A DNA stretch of 64,000 nt, taken from contig NZ_JAANOW010000002.1 in the NCBI RefSeq assembly GCF_011758805.1, positions 124,001-188,000 of the forward strand, written 5' to 3'. The position numbers and the translations under genes were made by a program. Source of the DNA: Mycolicibacterium fluoranthenivorans (GTDB lineage: Bacteria > Actinomycetota > Actinomycetes > Mycobacteriales > Mycobacteriaceae). Every line of letters starts with the position of its first letter. Position 1 is the first letter of the stretch. The notes below the pieces were generated by a model. That model was not told the origin of the DNA. It made no database searches and saw only the letters and a program-made list of their open reading frames with translations. Below are positions 53,573-62,299 of the stretch, in pieces.

Positions 53573-54490
53573 ATGATGAACATCGCCCCGATCTCGGTCG
53601 ACGTCGATGACATCGTGTTATCAGGAATCTACGTCAAACCGGAAAATCGGCCGCGTGCACTGATTGTTGCGCTGCACGGTGGCTCAGTAACGTCTCGAAT
53701 CTACGATCAACGCATCCCAGGTGATTCTTCATACTTGGATCTGGCTGCACAACTGGGCTTCGCCGCAGTCGCGGTCGATCGGCCAGGATATGGAGCAAGT
53801 TCCGGAATCAGCCCAGAAAAAACCTGCTTCGACGAACAGATCGCCATCCTGCGGACTGCCATCGCAGACCTCTGGGCTCGGATCGGCGGCGAGAGCGCTG
53901 GGGTTGTCCTCACCGGAAACTCGATCGGCGGAATGCTGGCACTGTGCCTTGCAGCGGAGAACGGCAACTTCCCGCTGCTCGGAGTCAGCGTCCATAGCGC
54001 GGGCTACAACTGGATTCCCGGCTTCGCTACGGAACTCCAAGGCCGCATGGATCGCGAAGCGTCGACCCATATCGATCCCCGTGGTCGGAGCACCGTCGTC
54101 TTCGGCCCCGAATGGACGTGGCCGCCGCAGACTGCACAATCGTTGCTCGAGACTTCGGCGCCAGCCCCTGTCGGGGAACTACATGACGCGCTTCAATGGC
54201 CGCAACGACTCGACCGGGTCGCCGGATCGATCTCGGTTCCCGTGCGAGTCGCGATCGCGGAATACGACGACCGGTGGTCGTCGACGCCGCCAGACCTGCG
54301 GGCATTGCAGGAACTCTTCACCACGGCAGCGCTGGTCGAGGTTCGCCGGCAACGTTTCGCAGGCCATCAGCTGAGCGCAAACTATGCCGCCCGCGCTTTC
54401 TACCTTCACGAGCTTGCCTTCGCCGAAGAATGCCGCCTTGCCGCTGTCACCTCTGCATTTGGTCCGCTACCGCATCGGCCCGCCTCATAG
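53573..54490 (+). CDS. Alpha/beta hydrolase (paralogue of the 55616 protein)
   Basis: 305 aa; adjacent ATGs at 53561, 53573 and 53576 make the start uncertain. HGG oxyanion, VAVDRPGYGASSG, nucleophile GNSIGG, FAGHQ late His. Codon choice looks less GC-biased than the left half of the window. The 159 nt before it hold no clear element. Shares the order HGG / DRPGYG / G-x-SIGG / LLGVSV with the protein at 55616. Confidence 0.85.
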   Translation: MMNIAPISVDVDDIVLSGIYVKPENRPRALIVALHGGSVTSRIYDQRIPGDSSYLDLAAQLGFAAVAVDRPGYGASSGISPEKTCFDEQIAILRTAIADLWARIGGESAGVVLTGNSIGGMLALCLAAENGNFPLLGVSVHSAGYNWIPGFATELQGRMDREASTHIDPRGRSTVVFGPEWTWPPQTAQSLLETSAPAPVGELHDALQWPQRLDRVAGSISVPVRVAIAEYDDRWSSTPPDLRALQELFTTAALVEVRRQRFAGHQLSANYAARAFYLHELAFAEECRLAAVTSAFGPLPHRPAS

Positions 54491-54578
54491 GACGCACCGC
54501 ACAAACCTCTCAGCTGCACCGGAGATCCGTGCGCGCTCACACCAACCTCGCCATCGACAACTGACAGGACGTGCACTC

Positions 54579-55523
54579 ATGTCGCGCATCGACACCCACC
54601 ACCATGTGATCCCTCCGTTCTATCGGGCCGTACTCCACAAGGCAGGCGTGGTCGAGGCGGGTGGACGAGCGTTGCCTGAGTGGAGCGCGGATGCGTCGCT
54701 TGAGGCGATGGACCTGCTGGGCGTCAGCGCTGCGATCCTCTCGGTGTCGACTCCTGGTACCACCTTTCTGACCGACGGCGGCGATGCCGCTGCACTAGCA
54801 CGTGACCTCAACGACTACACGGCCGATCTGGTGGCGAAGTGGCCAAGCAGGTTTGGGTTCCTTGCCACAGTTCCCTTGCCACACAGAGCTGCCGCGGTTG
54901 CCGAATCGGTACGGGCACTCGACGAGTTGCACGCCGATGGCGTGGTATTGCTGGCAAATAGCGGTGGCATCTATCTGGGTGAAGAGGGCTACGACGATCT
55001 GTTCGCCGCACTCGACGAGCGCTCGGCCAAGGTGCTCATACATCCCGCCGACCTGCCCGGACCGACAATCCGGCACCTGCCGCCGTTCGCCGCCGACTTC
55101 CTGCTCGACACCACACGTGCGGCGTACCTACTTGTGCGCAACGGAATTCGCCAAACCTATCCGAATATCCGATTCATCCTCAGTCACGGCGGGGGATTCG
55201 TGCCCTATGCGTCACACCGGATGTCACTGCCGATCTCGGCCGACACCGGGCGTAGCGTCGCCGACATCCTCGGCGAATTCGCGACCTTCTACTTCGATAC
55301 CGCACTGTCCTCCAGCCCGGCGGCGTTGCCGACCCTGCTCGCTTTCGCCCACCCAGGCCACATCACCTTCGGGTCGGATTGGCCGTTCGCACCCCTGGCC
55401 GCGGCGAACTGGTTCTCGACAAACCTGGACGCCTATAGCCACATCGATGCGGCCGGTCTTGCCGCCATCAACGTAAGCACAGCGGTGTCGCTGTTCCCGC
55501 GCTTCATTCGGCCGGTCGAATAA
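54579..55523 (+). CDS. Amidohydrolase-2 family (ACMSD-like) hydrolase/decarboxylase
   Basis: 314 aa. N-terminal DTHHHV supplies the HxH metal ligands, later His in ILSHGGG and Asp in FGSDWPFA. Length and motifs match 2-amino-3-carboxymuconate semialdehyde decarboxylase-type and related non-oxidative decarboxylases. Flanked by two related alpha/beta hydrolases; it abuts the next open frame. It may decarboxylate an aromatic acid or hydrolyse an amide feeding the pathway. Confidence 0.88.
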   Translation: MSRIDTHHHVIPPFYRAVLHKAGVVEAGGRALPEWSADASLEAMDLLGVSAAILSVSTPGTTFLTDGGDAAALARDLNDYTADLVAKWPSRFGFLATVPLPHRAAAVAESVRALDELHADGVVLLANSGGIYLGEEGYDDLFAALDERSAKVLIHPADLPGPTIRHLPPFAADFLLDTTRAAYLLVRNGIRQTYPNIRFILSHGGGFVPYASHRMSLPISADTGRSVADILGEFATFYFDTALSSSPAALPTLLAFAHPGHITFGSDWPFAPLAAANWFSTNLDAYSHIDAAGLAAINVSTAVSLFPRFIRPVE

Positions 55524-55615
55524 TGGCTATTGCCCACGTCCCTGTGTCCGCCCAGTCGACGGCTGTCGCCGTTGGGAACCCAGCTCAGACACCCGCCCCG
55601 CCGGAAGGAAACGAT

Positions 55616-56635
55616 ATGCAGCGTGGCGCAACACGTAGTGACACCAGCGCGACACGATCACAGACGTTCGGCGCAACATCCCCAGCAGCGATCGCCTACG
55701 GGGAGAAGGGTTCAGAGCTCCGCGGATCTGACCGGGTCCGCAGCCGCAAGACGCTGATCGGGCCGAACGGAGTAGCCTTGGAGGCAATCATTGCGGCCTC
55801 GCTCCGGCCGTTCGAACATTCGGTGGGAAGCTCAGATCCGGCGCCGATACTGATCTGCCTGCACGGTGGCGGTTGCAACGGACGGTATTTCGATATACCC
55901 GGGCATTCACTGCTCGACGTCGCGTCCGAGCACGGCCTCACGGCTGTCAGTATCGACCGACCGGGCTATGGGCGCAGCTCGTCCTGCGAAGGCGACCACG
56001 ACGGGATAGCGCGGTCAGCCGAGATGATCGACGGCGCATTGACTGCTTTGTGGAAGGAAAGTCCGGCCGGTTGCCCTGGGTTCGTCGTCGTGGGTCACTC
56101 GATCGGAGGTGCGATTGCGCTCCACCTCGCGGCGGCAGATCATGAGTGGCTATTGTTGGGAGTATCCGTGGCAGGCATCGGCCATATCCCACCAGGTAAT
56201 GCAGGCGGGGCGTGGGCCGGCGCGGTGCCAGAGAATGGCCGCATCGATATTCCGCGTGAGGCGCGTCGACAGTTACTCTACGGCCCGGACTGGTCGATGC
56301 CGGCAGTTCCCGATGACTTTTTCGATGCCGCAATGGAACCCGCGCTCATCACGGAGATCGCAGAGGTCTACACGAGCTGGCCGACCGAGTTCTCAGCGAT
56401 CGCCGGCCGCATCCGCGTGCCCATCCTGTTCGCACAGCCTGAATTCGATGCACTGTGGACGGTTCGGTCGTCCACCTGCCACGAATTCGGATCGGCGTTC
56501 ACTCAAGCAGCCACAGTCACCGGCGGCATCTATCGTGGAGTGGGCCACTGCATCGACCACCACCGGTTAGGTACCGCATGGCATTTCGAGCAAATTGCAT
56601 TTGCCCTACGGTGCTGGCTCGAAGCGAGACGTTGA
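55616..56635 (+). CDS. Alpha/beta hydrolase (paralogue of the 53573 protein)
   Basis: 339 aa from the ATG preceded by GGAAGGAA; a longer frame from 55523 is open but unlikely. CLHGGGCNGRYFD, SIDRPGYGRSS, nucleophile GHSIGG, GVGHCIDHH with the catalytic His. Likely an esterase or amidase. The N-terminal ~50 residues are Ser/Thr-rich and not conserved with its paralogue. Last gene of the island. Confidence 0.85.
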   Translation: MQRGATRSDTSATRSQTFGATSPAAIAYGEKGSELRGSDRVRSRKTLIGPNGVALEAIIAASLRPFEHSVGSSDPAPILICLHGGGCNGRYFDIPGHSLLDVASEHGLTAVSIDRPGYGRSSSCEGDHDGIARSAEMIDGALTALWKESPAGCPGFVVVGHSIGGAIALHLAAADHEWLLLGVSVAGIGHIPPGNAGGAWAGAVPENGRIDIPREARRQLLYGPDWSMPAVPDDFFDAAMEPALITEIAEVYTSWPTEFSAIAGRIRVPILFAQPEFDALWTVRSSTCHEFGSAFTQAATVTGGIYRGVGHCIDHHRLGTAWHFEQIAFALRCWLEARR

Positions 56636-56718
56636 CACCCAGTGAGCTGTGTAAGCACCCAATCACCGCCCGGGGATCAAAAGCTCTGACCGACAACCGT
56701 CGTCGACCGGTTCCGTGA

Positions 56719-57972
56719 TCAGAGGAGTCGATCAGGCCGGCCAGCAGGAACTTGTGGATGCCGACATATCCCAGGGCTGAACTCTACGGGGACTGTACGG
56801 AATCCACGGGTGATCGAATTGCCGTGAAAGTCCGGACGGGCACCCGTCGCCAGCCGGAAGTCGGGCAGGCGTGACAGCACCCGCTCCACCCCGATCTGAA
56901 ACTCCAGGCGCGCCAAGTTGGAGCCCAGACAACGGTGCACACCCGCACCGAAGCCCAGATGACGGTTCTCCCGGCGATCGAGCACGCAACGGTTCGCATC
57001 GGGGAACACGTTGTCGTCGCGGTTCGCAGCGGCGAAGTTGACCACCACCGTGTCACCGGCATGGAAGGTGTGCCCGCTCAGTTCGACATCCTTGGTGACG
57101 GTCCGGTGCAGCCCGTGGATCGACCCCGCGTAGCGGATGAGTTCCTCGACCGCGCGGGGGAGTAGGTCGGGGTCCGCGGCGAGACGGTCACGTTCACCCG
57201 GATGGGTGGCCAGGTGGTGGAAGGCGAAAGACATGGCGCTGGCGGTGGTCTCCAGACCGGCCTGGACGAGCAGCATCGCGTTGGCAACGGCATCCTCGAT
57301 GGGCAGCCTCTCCCCGTCGATCTCGGCGGCCAGCAGGATGTCGATCATGTCGCCGCGCGACGGTTGGCCGATGCGGGCCGTGACGGTGTCGTGGATGTAC
57401 TGATACAGCCCACCCCAAGCCGTCATCCGGATGTCCTCGGTCGCCCCGTTGAGGGCGTCGTCGGTGAGTTGAAAACAGATCCCGACATCGTGGGCGGGAA
57501 TGCCCAGCAGGTATTTGAACAGCACGATCCCGGGCTGCCGCCAGGCGACCCGGGCCAGGTCCCCGGCTCCGGCGCCGATGAAATCGTCGATGAGCAGATC
57601 GGTTTCGGTGGTGACCTGGGGCCGCAGCGCTTTCATCTGGGCCGGCGAGAAGTACGGGTTGAGCACTTTGCGCAGCTTCTGCTGCCGCGGTGGATCCATC
57701 ATCACCACCAGATCGCCGATGACGAAGTCGGCCGATCCCGGAACCGGGTTGTTGGAGAAGTGTTCCCAGTCCTGGGCGATCCGGTAGCAGTCGTCGTAAT
57801 TCACCGCGATCCAGGCCCCGCCGGGGGTGTCGGCGAGAAACGGGGTGTCGGTGTGCGGGAAGGGACATCCCTGGCGCATCACGGTGTAGACGTCGTACAG
57901 CAGGTCGTTGTCGTTGAAGTCCGGGTGCCGCAGATCCCAGTTCTGCGCATGGCTTTCCGGTGAGGTCGTCAT
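56719..57972 (-). CDS. Cytochrome P450 of the NorQ/NorD-like operon
   Basis: 417 aa. AGLETT I-helix at 238-243, EELIR at 276-280, haem loop FGAGVHRCLG at 341-350 with Cys348. The ATG directly follows the stop of the 134-aa membrane protein. No ferredoxin gene accompanies it, unlike the other two P450s here. Terminal gene of the nine-gene operon. Confidence 0.94.
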   Translation of the reverse strand: MTTSPESHAQNWDLRHPDFNDNDLLYDVYTVMRQGCPFPHTDTPFLADTPGGAWIAVNYDDCYRIAQDWEHFSNNPVPGSADFVIGDLVVMMDPPRQQKLRKVLNPYFSPAQMKALRPQVTTETDLLIDDFIGAGAGDLARVAWRQPGIVLFKYLLGIPAHDVGICFQLTDDALNGATEDIRMTAWGGLYQYIHDTVTARIGQPSRGDMIDILLAAEIDGERLPIEDAVANAMLLVQAGLETTASAMSFAFHHLATHPGERDRLAADPDLLPRAVEELIRYAGSIHGLHRTVTKDVELSGHTFHAGDTVVVNFAAANRDDNVFPDANRCVLDRRENRHLGFGAGVHRCLGSNLARLEFQIGVERVLSRLPDFRLATGARPDFHGNSITRGFRTVPVEFSPGICRHPQVPAGRPDRLL

Positions 57973-58377
57973 CTAATGTCCCTGCTCCCGGGCCACCCGC
58001 TGATCGTGGATGCGCACCAGTTCGCGGAAGCCGATCCGGTGATACTTCGGCACCGGCTGGATACCCCATTGATCCTGGGCGGTGTCCTTGCCTTCGGCGC
58101 CCTCGGGCGGCCCGAACGCCGGGTAGGGCACCTTGCATTCGAGGGTGTCATCGGAATAGCGCACCTTGAGCAGTTCGCTGCAGATCTGGGTGAGGCTCAA
58201 GGTGGGGTAGCCGTAGTAGATGGCCATGAACGGCAAGGTGAAGGCGCCTTCGAGCACGAGCGCCACCAAGCACACGAGCACCGCGCGCTTGATCCAGGTG
58301 TGCATGCGGGCGTAATAGGGCGTGGTGCCGGGCGGAAGATCGTCGGCCTTGTCGTCGGTGCTCGCTGGTGCGGTCAC
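57973..58377 (-). CDS. Single-pass membrane protein of unknown function
   Basis: 134 aa from GTG with AAGGAGAAACT upstream. One strong hydrophobic segment at ~31-56 ([15 protein letters not shown] onwards), then a polar C-terminal domain with two cysteines (CSELL, LECKV), several Tyr/Pro and a final [15 protein letters not shown] helix. Not recognised. Conserved position between the multi-pass protein and the P450 suggests it tethers or links them. Confidence 0.75.
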   Translation of the reverse strand: MTAPASTDDKADDLPPGTTPYYARMHTWIKRAVLVCLVALVLEGAFTLPFMAIYYGYPTLSLTQICSELLKVRYSDDTLECKVPYPAFGPPEGAEGKDTAQDQWGIQPVPKYHRIGFRELVRIHDQRVAREQGH

Positions 58378-58387
58378 AGTTTCTCCT

Positions 58388-59074
58388 TTAGTCCGTGAAG
58401 ATCTCGCGGTTCACCGTGTGCAGGTACGGAATCGCGAGGAAGGGGGTGATGTAGAAGATGTCGTAGAGCCACCAGCCGATGACGGGGAACACCACGCCGG
58501 CGAAGCGGACATCGGCGAACATCGTCATGTTGAACACGTAGACGCACCAGATCACGACGCCCATCCAGCAGGTGATGACCATGTACTGGTGGCCCCAGCG
58601 TGTCATCTGGAGGAAGCCGATGGCGGCCGCGCAGCGCATCGCGAAGACGGTGATGATCATGCCGAAGACCATCGACTTCTCGCCGGGCCCGGCGGCACCG
58701 CCCACCCACAGTTCGTTGTAATGCCAGAAGTAGCCGGCGTCGAACATGTTGCCCCAGCCGATCATCAGGACTCGGTTGATCAGCGTGTGGTTGGCGACCA
58801 AGTCCAGTGCCCAGCCCAGGCTGTTGAGCATGCCGTCGATCAGGGTCAGGTACCCGATCAGCGTGACGATCATCGGCCGCACGGAAAGACCGGAGCGCAG
58901 GGCCTGACGCTGCAGCCACACTCCGCGCATGAAGATGGGGAAGCCGATCAAACCGGGAGCCCACATGCCCATCAGGGCGGCGCCGACGATCATCCATTTG
59001 TCGGCGCGCCGCTGCGCCGAACGGGATTCGTCGTGATGTTCCTCCAGCCCCACGGATGCCTGCGACAGCGTCAC
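58388..59074 (-). CDS. Multi-pass membrane protein, paralogue of the 62300 protein
   Basis: 228 aa from the GTG overlapping the 43-aa gene stop (GTGA). About 5-6 hydrophobic segments. Shares with the 62300 protein long near-identical stretches: [23 protein letters not shown], the RWGHQ loop, [21 protein letters not shown] and VNREIF. Retained Asp, His, Glu and Trp/Tyr residues inside predicted membrane segments could bind a metal. Family not recognised. Confidence 0.82.
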   Translation of the reverse strand: MTLSQASVGLEEHHDESRSAQRRADKWMIVGAALMGMWAPGLIGFPIFMRGVWLQRQALRSGLSVRPMIVTLIGYLTLIDGMLNSLGWALDLVANHTLINRVLMIGWGNMFDAGYFWHYNELWVGGAAGPGEKSMVFGMIITVFAMRCAAAIGFLQMTRWGHQYMVITCWMGVVIWCVYVFNMTMFADVRFAGVVFPVIGWWLYDIFYITPFLAIPYLHTVNREIFTD

Positions 59075-59202
59075 AGGTCCCACCACCCGCGGGCGAAGGA
59101 CATGTACAGCTGGATCCCGAACATCGCCAGCAGGTAGCCGTAGATGACGATCTGCAGGACGATGAGCGCCTTCTTGCGATTCTTCTCTTTCTGGTCAACC
59201 AC
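59071..59202 (-). CDS. 43-aa single-pass micro-protein
   Basis: GTG at 59202, stop at 59071; overlaps the AAA+ gene by 8 nt and the multi-pass gene by 4 nt. Basic N-terminus (VDQKEKNRKK) then one hydrophobic helix (ALIVLQIVIYGYLLAMFGIQ) and an aromatic tail ending in RGWWDL. An AAAGGAA Shine-Dalgarno lies upstream. Too short for usual ORF calling, but overlaps on both sides argue it is real. Confidence 0.75.
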   Translation of the reverse strand: MVDQKEKNRKKALIVLQIVIYGYLLAMFGIQLYMSFARGWWDL

Positions 59203-60019
59203 GGGCGGTGATTCCTTTCTCGCGGGGGCTTTCGGTATCGGCACCGGGCAGGCACGCCGAGGCGACCTCCAACAACCCTTCGGCGATGGCGCCGTCGCTG
59301 GACAGCGGCGCCAGGATGCAGGCCTGCGCAGCGTCCAGTTCTGTTGCGCCGGCGGCGATCAGCTGCGCCGCCGTGACGAGCACGCGGGTGGAGGGCGGTT
59401 CGAAGTGGAAGGCCTCGTCGGCGGTGCGGATCGCGGTGGCGCAGCGCACCAAACGCTCGGCCGTCGCATGACCGACCTGCGTCTCGGCCACGATCACCTC
59501 GGCTTCGCGTCCCGGGGGCAGATACCGCATGGGGAGGGTGACGAACCGTTGCCGGAAGGACGGTTTGAGTTCCTTCAGCGAGCTGCGATAGGCGGGATTG
59601 TAGGAGCACACCAGCATGAAGGTGGCGGGGGCTTCCACCACTTCACCGGCTCGGTCCAGGTACAGCGCGCGACGGTGATCGGTGAGCGAATGCAGGATGG
59701 CCAGGGAATCGTGTCTGGCCTCCACCACTTCGTCGAGATAGCAGATGGCGCCGGTCTTCACCGCTCTGGTCAGCGGGCCGTCGGTCCACACCACGTCACC
59801 GCCGGTCACCATGAACCGGCCCACCAGGTCGGAACTGGTGAGGTCGTCATGACAGCTGATGGTGACGACCTGCCGCCCCAGCAGCGTTCCCATGTGTTCG
59901 ACCAGGCGCGTCTTACCGCAGCCCGTCGGGCCGGTGAGCATGACGGGCAGCCGCCGGTGGTAGGCCCGCTCGAACAGCTGAACCTCGTTGGCGTTGGCGA
60001 AGTAGGTATCTGTATTCAC
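59195..60019 (-). CDS. MoxR/NorQ/CbbQ-type AAA+ ATPase
   Basis: 274 aa, GTG start overlapping the vWA gene stop. Walker A GPTGCGKT (30-37), Walker B CYLDEV (94-99), sensor region CSYNPAYRSSLKELKPSFRQRF with a polar pattern typical of NorQ/CbbQ/GvpN. In known systems it forms a hexamer that, with a vWA partner, remodels a target metalloenzyme (nitric oxide reductase, Rubisco, CO dehydrogenase) to insert or reactivate its cofactor. Confidence 0.92.
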   Translation of the reverse strand: MNTDTYFANANEVQLFERAYHRRLPVMLTGPTGCGKTRLVEHMGTLLGRQVVTISCHDDLTSSDLVGRFMVTGGDVVWTDGPLTRAVKTGAICYLDEVVEARHDSLAILHSLTDHRRALYLDRAGEVVEAPATFMLVCSYNPAYRSSLKELKPSFRQRFVTLPMRYLPPGREAEVIVAETQVGHATAERLVRCATAIRTADEAFHFEPPSTRVLVTAAQLIAAGATELDAAQACILAPLSSDGAIAEGLLEVASACLPGADTESPREKGITARG

Positions 60020-61560
60020 GCGGTAACCAGCTCCTTGTGGACGTGGGCGAGGACACGGGGCAGTTCTTCGATCCGGCGGATGCGCTGGGACCGTTTGGGT
60101 CCGAAGACTTCCGGCAACGGGTCGACGCGTACCGGTCCGATGCCGATGTAGTACATCGCCACTCCGGCATCGCGGGCCTCCTCGACCGCATGCGCCGAAT
60201 CAGCCCAGGCGTAGCGCCCCTCGTATCCCTCGTCGGAGATCAGGCCGTCACCGATGACGATGAGCTGTCTGCGCTCGGCTGGCTGAGCGAGCAGGCGGCT
60301 GGTCAGATGGCGCAGCGGCGCACCGAGTCTGGTGTAGCCGCCGGTGGACAGGCCGAGCCCGCCGGGCGCGATGATGCGCCGGTCGCCGAAGTCCTTGAGG
60401 CAGCTGACTTCGACGCGGTGCCGGGTGTTACCGGTGAACACGAAGATGCCGTGCCGTTCCCGCGCCGAGGCCATGGCCCGGGACAGGGCATCGGCGCAGG
60501 CCAACTCGAGGGTGAAGATCTGGCCGCCGTGCGCGCCCAGCGAGGAACTGCCATCCAGCAGCAGGGCGGTGGTCACATCACGGCTGCTGGGCAGCAGCTC
60601 CCGGAAGAGACGCGGTGCGTCCGCCTCGCCGGCCGCGACGTCGATGTAGTGCTCGACGTACTGCTCGACGTCGAGGTCGGATCCGTCCTCCAGCCGGTTG
60701 TGCATTCTTCGGTGGGTGTTCTCCTCGAACCACTTCCGTACGTCCACGCCGACGGGCCGGGCACGCCGGTGGGTGCCCGGATGCACTCGTTCGATCACGG
60801 TCACGTGGTCGGTCATGAAGGATCCGGTCCAGGAGTTCCACTCCGGGTAGGGGATACCCGGGCGATGCTCGGGCGTGATGTCGAGATCGTTGTCCTGTGG
60901 CCGGCTGGCCGGAGGCAGATTGGAGTTGCGGACACCGCCGTCACCGCCGACAGGGACCGAGTACGGGCGGGGTATCCGTTTCTGGTCGCTGGTCCAGGGC
61001 ATCCGCCCGAAGGTCCGGCGCAGCGTGTCCGAGAGCCCTTGCGGCAGGGTGTACGCCCGCGGCAGGCTGCCCAGCAGGGGATCGATGACCAGGGGTTGTG
61101 CCGAACGCGCCAGTGCGATCGCGCGGTTGAGCATTTCCTCGGCGGCCGTCGCGGCCGGGGTGGGTTCGAGGGTGGGCAGCGCCCGGCGCAGGTCGGGGAC
61201 CAGGCCGGGCCAGAATTCGGCGATCCAGCCCAGCGCGACACCGGCTTCGACGAGCGTGAGCGCGGTGAGCTCGCGAGTCGAGAGTTCACTGATCCGGTAG
61301 TCGAGCAATCGCTCCTTGGATGGCGAACACTGCAGTGCCACACCGCAGGTGAGTGTCCGTCGGGTCCAGGCCCGGTGCGGCGGGTAGGGCACGTAAAGGG
61401 TGTCGAGCTGAGTGTTCAAACCGAATCCGCGATGGTGTCCGGTCAGCAGGCGGGCGCCCGTCCGGCGCCCGTCGCTGAGTGCCATCGCGGTCACCGCGCA
61501 ACTGCGTTCGGTGGCCATCGCGGTGTGGTCGGTGTCCGTCTCGGCCAGGTCGGATGTCAT
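60016..61560 (-). CDS. NorD/CbbO-like vWA-domain protein
   Basis: 514 aa. C-terminal von Willebrand A domain with MIDAS DGSSS (336-340); the N-terminal ~300 residues are helical and family-specific. Late GDGLISDEGYEGRYAW segment is NorD-like. Acts as adaptor for the AAA+ protein encoded 4 nt downstream (GTGA overlap). Confidence 0.9.
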   Translation of the reverse strand: MTSDLAETDTDHTAMATERSCAVTAMALSDGRRTGARLLTGHHRGFGLNTQLDTLYVPYPPHRAWTRRTLTCGVALQCSPSKERLLDYRISELSTRELTALTLVEAGVALGWIAEFWPGLVPDLRRALPTLEPTPAATAAEEMLNRAIALARSAQPLVIDPLLGSLPRAYTLPQGLSDTLRRTFGRMPWTSDQKRIPRPYSVPVGGDGGVRNSNLPPASRPQDNDLDITPEHRPGIPYPEWNSWTGSFMTDHVTVIERVHPGTHRRARPVGVDVRKWFEENTHRRMHNRLEDGSDLDVEQYVEHYIDVAAGEADAPRLFRELLPSSRDVTTALLLDGSSSLGAHGGQIFTLELACADALSRAMASARERHGIFVFTGNTRHRVEVSCLKDFGDRRIIAPGGLGLSTGGYTRLGAPLRHLTSRLLAQPAERRQLIVIGDGLISDEGYEGRYAWADSAHAVEEARDAGVAMYYIGIGPVRVDPLPEVFGPKRSQRIRRIEELPRVLAHVHKELVTA

Positions 61561-61564
61561 CGGG

Positions 61565-61669
61565 TCAGAACGTCCCGATGTTGGAGAACATCCAGTACCA
61601 GAACCAGATGATCAAACCTGTTCCGCCCCAGGCGGCGACGTAACGGAGTATCTCCCAGATCCAGTCCAC
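61565..61669 (-). CDS. 34-aa single-pass micro-protein
   Basis: GTG at 61669 preceded by AAGGA at 7 nt; stop at 61565, 4 nt before the vWA gene start. Almost wholly hydrophobic and aromatic: VDWIWEILRY then AAWGGTGLIIWFWYWMF. Six Trp in 34 residues. The spacing and ribosome site match its neighbours, so it is likely translated and may be a small subunit of the membrane complex. Confidence 0.7.
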   Translation of the reverse strand: MDWIWEILRYVAAWGGTGLIIWFWYWMFSNIGTF

Positions 61670-61683
61670 GTCGGATTCCTTTC

Positions 61684-62286
61684 TTATCGGGCTTCGAGTC
61701 CGCGTAGTGCGGTGGTCACCAAACCGGTCAGCATGGCACCGCGTGAGTCGGTGTTCGAGGTGGTGGTGAGGACCCCGTAGACGCCCAACAGGAAGAACGT
61801 CGCGCTGTAGAACGCGTCGACTTCGGGCGGTACCTTCCCGTCACCGCGGGCGCGCTCGATCTCCCGGACCAGCAACACGATCAACGGGTGATCGGTCCAT
61901 TCGTCGGCAGCGGGACGGGTCGGCGAAAAGTGCAGGGCAAGAAACTCTTTGAACAGCGACGGGCCCAGCCGGCGTTCGAGCCCGGTAATCAGTGCCACGA
62001 CGTGGTCCAGGGTGCTGGCAAGATCGGGCGCGCCGTCGAGGTAGCGGCCGAATTCGGTGGCCATGCGTGCTTCTTCGCGAGCCTCCAGCTCCAGCAGCAC
62101 GTGTTCCTTGCTGGGGAAGTGGAAGAAGAACGTCCCGTGCGCCACGCCGGCCGCGGCCGCGATGGTGTCGATGTCGGCATGCGCCATCCCCGACGAGGTG
62201 AACTCGGCGATGGCGGCACCGAGTATCCGTTCTCGGGTCTGCCGTCGACGTTGCTCGCGCGTCGACTGCCTGGCCGGAGGTGTCAT
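61684..62286 (-). CDS. TetR-family regulator of the membrane/P450 operon
   Basis: 200 aa. HTH: TRERILGAAIAEFTSSGMAHADIDTIAAAAGVAHGTFFFHFPSKEHVL. Encoded inside the operon, 13 nt after the first membrane-protein gene. The likely binder of the TGACT-WW-AGTCA palindromes at 63025 and 63125, giving negative feedback. Confidence 0.9.
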   Translation of the reverse strand: MTPPARQSTREQRRRQTRERILGAAIAEFTSSGMAHADIDTIAAAAGVAHGTFFFHFPSKEHVLLELEAREEARMATEFGRYLDGAPDLASTLDHVVALITGLERRLGPSLFKEFLALHFSPTRPAADEWTDHPLIVLLVREIERARGDGKVPPEVDAFYSATFFLLGVYGVLTTTSNTDSRGAMLTGLVTTALRGLEAR

Positions 62287-62299
62287 CGCCTGGCCTTCC

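Noticed and set aside
58388..59074. Membrane protein as PmoC/AmoC-like copper monooxygenase subunit
   Set aside because: Size and an Asp/His-containing segment are suggestive, but the Asp-x3-His-x12-His copper motif and overall sequence of PmoC are not visible, so the family is left unnamed.
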